A stretch of DNA of 64,000 nt from Bradyrhizobium manausense (lineage in GTDB: Bacteria; Pseudomonadota; Alphaproteobacteria; Rhizobiales; Xanthobacteraceae), in contig NZ_JAFCLG010000005.1 in NCBI RefSeq assembly GCF_018129685.1, positions 334,297 to 398,296 of the forward strand, written 5' to 3'. Positions 60,968-64,000 of this stretch are shown here, in pieces. The notes beneath the pieces were generated by a model, which did not search any database, was not told the origin of the DNA, and saw only the letters and a list, made by a program, of their open reading frames with translations. Both the position numbers and the translations under genes were made by a program. Every line of letters starts with the position of its first letter. The stretch's first letter is position 1.

Positions 60968-61213
60968 GCCCGACAATCGCGGGCCGCACGCGCGTTGCTG
61001 GGGTGGACACAGGAGACGCTCGCTGACAAGGCCCGGACATCGCTAACCGCGCTCAAGCGCCTTGAGTCCGAAAGTGGATTAGAGGTGTACGAGTCGACGC
61101 GCGATCAGGTGCGAAGGGCGCTTGAAACAGCCGGTATCGTCCTGCTTTCCACCGACAAGGGCGAAGGAGTGCTGCTGCTCCATGAGCGGGACGACCGGCC
61201 GACGAGGCGTTAG
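60959..61213 (+). CDS. XRE-family regulator (QseC-like)
   Basis: An 84-residue Cro/C1-type HTH protein: ARQSRAARALLGWTQETLADKARTSLTALKRLE. It is followed by a DUF2285 protein and by a split FseA-like gene, the layout of the QseC-QseM-FseA circuit of ICEMlSymR7A. QseC there controls the antiactivator gene. Here it probably binds CGACTAT/ATAGTCG sites before itself and before the QseM-like gene (inference). Start ATG 60959 lies in a palindrome. Confidence 0.82.
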   Translation: MITARQSRAARALLGWTQETLADKARTSLTALKRLESESGLEVYESTRDQVRRALETAGIVLLSTDKGEGVLLLHERDDRPTRR

Positions 61214-61314
61214 CAGCGCCGTGATCGCGTGGCGCACACCATCCATCGCACGTTGTCACAGTAATGCCGGGCACGAGTGTTAACGAATGCTTTCCGCGCG
61301 AATATAGTCGCCTG

Positions 61315-61581
61315 ATGGAATCCGCGATGCCGCCGTTTCTCGATGCGCCTCCGATCAGCCAGACCCTCACGGCCTATGACCGCGAGCATATGGTTCTCTA
61401 TCTGCGCCTGCTCGATTCCTCGCGCGACGGAGCTGATTGGCGCGAAGCCGTCCAGATTCTCTTTGGCCTCGATACGGCACGTGAGCCGCAGCGGTGCCGC
61501 CAGGTCCATGACACGCATCTCGCCCGCGCGCAGTGGATGACCGAGCACGGCTATCGAGACTTGGTCCGCTCCGCACAGTGA
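61315..61581 (+). CDS. qseM: DUF2285 antiactivator (QseM-like)
   Basis: An 88-residue DUF2285 protein: TLTAYDREHMVLYLRLLDSSRDGADWREAVQILFGLD, HDTHLARAQWMTEHGYRDLV. It has the size and domain of QseM, the antiactivator of ICEMlSymR7A, which blocks FseA and the quorum regulator TraR. ATG 61315 is chosen because the conserved domain and the operator half-site (61302-61310) fit it; ATG 61264 would add 17 residues. The pairing with the split DUF2285 gene downstream supports the assignment. Confidence 0.75.
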   Translation: MESAMPPFLDAPPISQTLTAYDREHMVLYLRLLDSSRDGADWREAVQILFGLDTAREPQRCRQVHDTHLARAQWMTEHGYRDLVRSAQ

Positions 61582-61692
61582 TCGCCGCGATGCCGTTTCG
61601 GCACCACCCTTTGCCGGCCCTCTGACTTCCACTGAACAACCCAGCCGGGAATCCTGACTCTCCCACAAATTCAAAGACTAGGGAGGATCGCG

Positions 61693-62467
61693 ATGACACC
61701 AGATGCTTCCGGCTGGCGTTCATCGGAACGCTATGCGCACGTCGCCGACATGACCGCGTCCGACGTCGCGTGGGAATGGCTGCGCCGCAACGAAACCTAC
61801 GACAGGGATTTTCAAGCGCTCGGCGACAGCGAAAGTGATCTGCGCACGCTGACCGACGGGATCGGGCAGCGGTGGGGGTTGCGATTTCCCCGTAGACCCG
61901 ATGCAGGCACCTCCCGAAGCGCAGGTGATCTGGCTTCCCCAGGAAGACACAAGCGCCATCGTTCTTGGCCCACCTCCGGATATTCCGTCCGCAAGCGCTG
62001 ATCCCCAACCGACGATCGACGCCGCCGTAAGCGTCGATGTCGGCAGCGAGACCCATCTGGTTCTCGATCTCGGAAACGGTCAGCGCGTAGCGCTTGTTCA
62101 TCCGTCCGAGACACGACCCGCCAAATCTCTTGGCGCCTTCATCCCGCTCGGCCTGGAAGGCTTCGACCGGCTCCAATCGGTCGCCCGCTTGCTCTCCGCC
62201 CTCCATGGCCGCGCCATACCGCCCGACACCCGACTGACACGGCAGCAACGTGCTCGGCTGTGCCGGATGCTGCAGGCCTTCGACGGTCATCGCGCGGGCG
62301 CGACCCAGCAAGAAATTGCGCAGGTCATATTTCGGATCGGCGCTCTCGGTCGCGACGACTGGCAGGCATCTTCCGCCCGCCACGCCACCAAAGCCCTGCT
62401 TCGAGATGCCCGCGCGATGATGGTGGGTGGGTATCGCACGTTGCTTCGTCATCGGCGGCAACTTTAG
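61693..62467 (+). CDS. fseA: FseA-like activator, two frames joined by +1 frameshift
   Basis: Frame 1 (from ATG 61693) encodes SGWRSSERYAHVADMTASDVAWEWLRRNETYDRDFQAL...RWGLRFP, the DUF6499 N-terminus. Frame 2, from 61892, encodes VDPMQAPPEAQVIWLP...VSVDVGSETHLVLDLGNGQRVAL...LLRDARAMMVGGYRTLLRHRR, the DUF2285 part. Joining them at TTT-CCC-C-GTA (61885-61894) gives one continuous protein of about 257 residues of the usual plan. Without the shift, frame 1 ends at 62001 with a nonsense tail. In ICEMlSymR7A FseA is made from msi172/msi171 by a programmed +1 ribosomal frameshift and activates the excisionase gene rdfS. The present gene has the same layout. Confidence 0.82.
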
Positions 62468-62490
62468 CCGATCTCCATCCGACTCTTGGT

Positions 62491-62520
62491 GGGCGAATTT
62501 AGGCCCCCCTGAATTCGCCC
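62491..62520 (+). promoter_or_regulatory. Inverted repeat before the RdfS/AlpA-like gene
   Basis: GGGCGAATT-N12-AATTCGCCC, a perfect nine-base inverted repeat, lies 86 bases before the start of the AlpA-like gene and directly after the FseA-like gene. It is a candidate site for the FseA-like activator. Confidence 0.5.
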
Positions 62521-62606
62521 TGCATCTCGCCGGCCCTGCTTCGCCAACGTGGCCTTCGTTACCCGCCGCTTCCCGGCGGCCCCAACGAACCCACGGAGGC
62601 CCTCCC

Positions 62607-62888
62607 ATGCGACCTGATCTCGCCGTTCTCCCGCCGCGCTACCTGCGCACCAAGGAAGCCGCCGAATTCCTCAGCCTATCGGCCCGCACCCTCGAAAAGC
62701 ATCGGACTTACGGAACGGGTCCGGCCTATCGCAAGCTCGGCGGTCGCGTCGTTTATGCGGTCGACGATCTTGAGGCCTGGGCCGAGCGCGGCGCCGTCAC
62801 CTCCACCTCCGATCCGCGCGGCAGCGTGCTTCCGGCCAAGCGCCATACGCCTGCGCCGCCGGCACATGCCGGACGATACGCGCGCTGA
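62607..62888 (+). CDS. rdfS: AlpA/RdfS-like excisionase
   Basis: A 93-residue MerR/AlpA-type winged HTH: PPRYLRTKEAAEFLSLSARTLEKHRTYGTGPAYRKLGGRVVYAVDDLEAWAE. Proteins of this size and position, after the DUF6499/DUF2285 gene and before repA, act as recombination directionality factors (RdfS) in rhizobial ICEs and drive excision with the integrase. ATG 62607 follows ACGGAGGCC. The long upstream frame is not conserved. Confidence 0.83.
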   Translation: MRPDLAVLPPRYLRTKEAAEFLSLSARTLEKHRTYGTGPAYRKLGGRVVYAVDDLEAWAERGAVTSTSDPRGSVLPAKRHTPAPPAHAGRYAR

Positions 62889-62906
62889 TCGCCCCCGGAT
62901 TCCCGA

Positions 62907-64000
62907 ATGGCGGCGCGACACCAGTCCCTCTCGGAGCGCGGGCAGCTCGATCTGTTCCGTGCGCTCCCCGGCGAGTTCGCAGCACGAGACGCACAGGATC
63001 TCATGGCCTATCCGTTTTTCTCCCTCTCCAAATCGCACCGCGTCGCGCCGATCGACTTCGCCGCCGGCAATGTGTCGATCCGCGTCGAGGCCGTGCCCGA
63101 TCACGGCATGGCGACCATTTGGGACGCCGACATCCTGATCTGGGCGGCGAGCCAGATCGTCGAGGCGCGTGACGCCGGCCTGCGCACGTCGCGCCTGATG
63201 GTCGCCACGCCCTATGAAATTCTCAAATTCATCGGCCGCGGCACGTCCTTACGCGACTATCAGCGCTTGAAGGCCGCGCTCGATCGTCTGCAATCCACGA
63301 CGGTCTGCACCTCGATCCGCCAATCCGCCGAGGGCCGGCGTCATCGCTTCTCGTGGATCAACGAGTGGAAGGAGCGCACCAACCGCAACGGCAAGCCGGA
63401 CGGGATCGAGATGATCGTCCCGGACTGGTTTTATCAGGCCGTTCTCGACGATGCGCTCGTGCTGACGATCGACCGGGCCTATTTCGATCTCACAGGCGGG
63501 CTCGATCGCTGGCTCTATCGCCTGGTGCGCAAGCACGGCGGGCGCCAGCGCAATGGCTGGCGATTCGACTTTCGCCACCTCCACCAGAAATCCGGCGCGT
63601 TGTCACCGTACAAACGCTTCGCCTTCGAGCTGCGCGACATCATCCGTCGCCAGCCGCTTCCCGGCTACACGCTGTTCCTCGAGATCGAGGCCGGCGGCCG
63701 AACGTTGCTCGCTTTCGAGCGGACGCCGCCCTGTGGAAAAGCTGTGAAAGGCTTCGTGCCATCGGGAACCCGAAAGCGCGTGCCATCAGGAACCGGCCCC
63801 TCGTGCCAACGGGAACCGAAACACGGCCTAACCCACGACAGCAGAACCGAAAATCGCCTCGCTAACTTAGAATCTAACAGAGAATCTAACTTTGAAGAGC
63901 GCGCGCGAGAGGTGGAAAACCTCTGTCGATGTGCCGTGTTCAGCGAACCGGTGCCGAGTCAGCGAACTGTGTGCCAAGAGAGCGAACTCAGTTCACGAAC
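62907..64000 (+). CDS. RepA-like replication initiator (3' end outside window)
   Basis: An open frame of 364 codons that runs off the window. It matches the replication initiator A (RPA) family: ERGQLDLFRALPG, LMAYPFFSLSKSHRVAPIDF, ATPYEILKFIGRGTSLRDYQRLKAALDRLQSTTV, IVPDWFYQAVLDDALVLTID, YFDLTGGLDRWLYRLVRKHGG. These proteins initiate replication of the excised circular ICE or of plasmids by binding iterons. Iteron-like repeats lie inside its own coding sequence from 63755. ATG 62907 is 18 bases after the rdfS-like stop, so both may be on one transcript. Confidence 0.85.
   Translation, partial: MAARHQSLSERGQLDLFRALPGEFAARDAQDLMAYPFFSLSKSHRVAPIDFAAGNVSIRVEAVPDHGMATIWDADILIWAASQIVEARDAGLRTSRLMVATPYEILKFIGRGTSLRDYQRLKAALDRLQSTTVCTSIRQSAEGRRHRFSWINEWKERTNRNGKPDGIEMIVPDWFYQAVLDDALVLTIDRAYFDLTGGLDRWLYRLVRKHGGRQRNGWRFDFRHLHQKSGALSPYKRFAFELRDIIRRQPLPGYTLFLEIEAGGRTLLAFERTPPCGKAVKGFVPSGTRKRVPSGTGPSCQREPKHGLTHDSRTENRLANLESNRESNFEERAREVENLCRCAVFSEPVPSQRTVCQESELSSR
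63755..63987 (+). repeat. Iteron-like repeats inside repA
   Basis: Three 16-base repeats, CGTGCCATCGGGAACC (63755), CGTGCCATCAGGAACC (63779) and CGTGCCAACGGGAACC (63802), are 23-24 bases apart. A second group, GTGCCGTGTTCAGCGAAC (63931), GTGCCGAGTCAGCGAAC (63951) and GTGCCAAGAGAGCGAAC (63971), is spaced 20 bases. Between them lies an AT-richer stretch with AGAATCTAAC twice. The third repeat is in a different codon phase from the first two, so the repetition is at DNA level. Confidence 0.78.

Noticed and set aside
63755..63987. A CRISPR array
   Set aside because: The repeats are short (16-18 bases), the spacing is 20-24 bases without room for spacers, and they lie in a replication initiator gene. 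No other part of the window shows CRISPR-like spacing or cas genes.

Overview
The window looks like an alphaproteobacterial chromosome, most likely Bradyrhizobium or a close relative. The basis is high GC, a rhizobial-type gene set (rpsT, msrA, an IorA/IorB-type molybdenum oxidoreductase, Bug-type solute receptor, HD-GYP protein, uppS paralog) and many palindromic repeats between genes of the kind common in Bradyrhizobium. It divides sharply into two halves at about 24.12 kb.

Bases 1-24,121 are chromosomal backbone: rpsT with its terminator, a small membrane protein, msrA, a polysaccharide-export lipoprotein, two alpha/beta hydrolases, the iorA/iorB-like pair, an HD-GYP protein, an acyl-CoA ligase, a VOC protein, a Bug receptor, an ArsR/SRPBCC/DUF899 operon, a secreted trypsin-like protease, a membrane-protein/regulator/uppS cluster, a cyclic-nucleotide-binding protein, a phosphoesterase, a DNA glycosylase-like protein and a divergent GlxA-type regulator/hydrolase pair. 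At least six intergenic repeats lie here and none was seen to the right.

Bases 24,122-64,000 are the left part of an integrative and conjugative element (ICE). A displaced 3' end of a tRNA-Arg(CCG) gene marks attL, followed at once by a tyrosine integrase. The right end, with the rebuilt tRNA and probably the transfer genes, lies outside the window.

The ICE starts with a cargo block read leftward (39.5 to 26.0 kb). One nearly gapless operon runs AbiEi-type antitoxin, AbiEii nucleotidyltransferase, sigma-like regulator, HTH-like protein, ImmA-UvrD helicase, three-domain ubiquitin-like protein, E1-like enzyme, and zinc protein DUF6527. Next to it are a DUF2158 protein with a caspase-Ski2-like helicase fusion, and a second AbiEi paralog. 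I consider this block the best candidate for an undescribed anti-phage or conflict system.

From 39.7 kb the ICE backbone reads rightward: DUF932, DUF3800, parB, a small protein, a strawberry-notch methyltransferase-helicase, a Toprim primase-like protein, DUF2493, a HEPN-like protein, DUF736, then a regulatory module resembling that of ICEMlSymR7A (XRE regulator, QseM-like DUF2285 protein, FseA-like protein split by a +1 frameshift, RdfS/AlpA-like protein) and a RepA-like initiator with iterons inside its coding region. parB is cut in two by a 6.54-kb transposon with three tyrosine recombinases, whose ends can be read to the base. Four ICE genes share one repeated 5' leader and two others share a second one.
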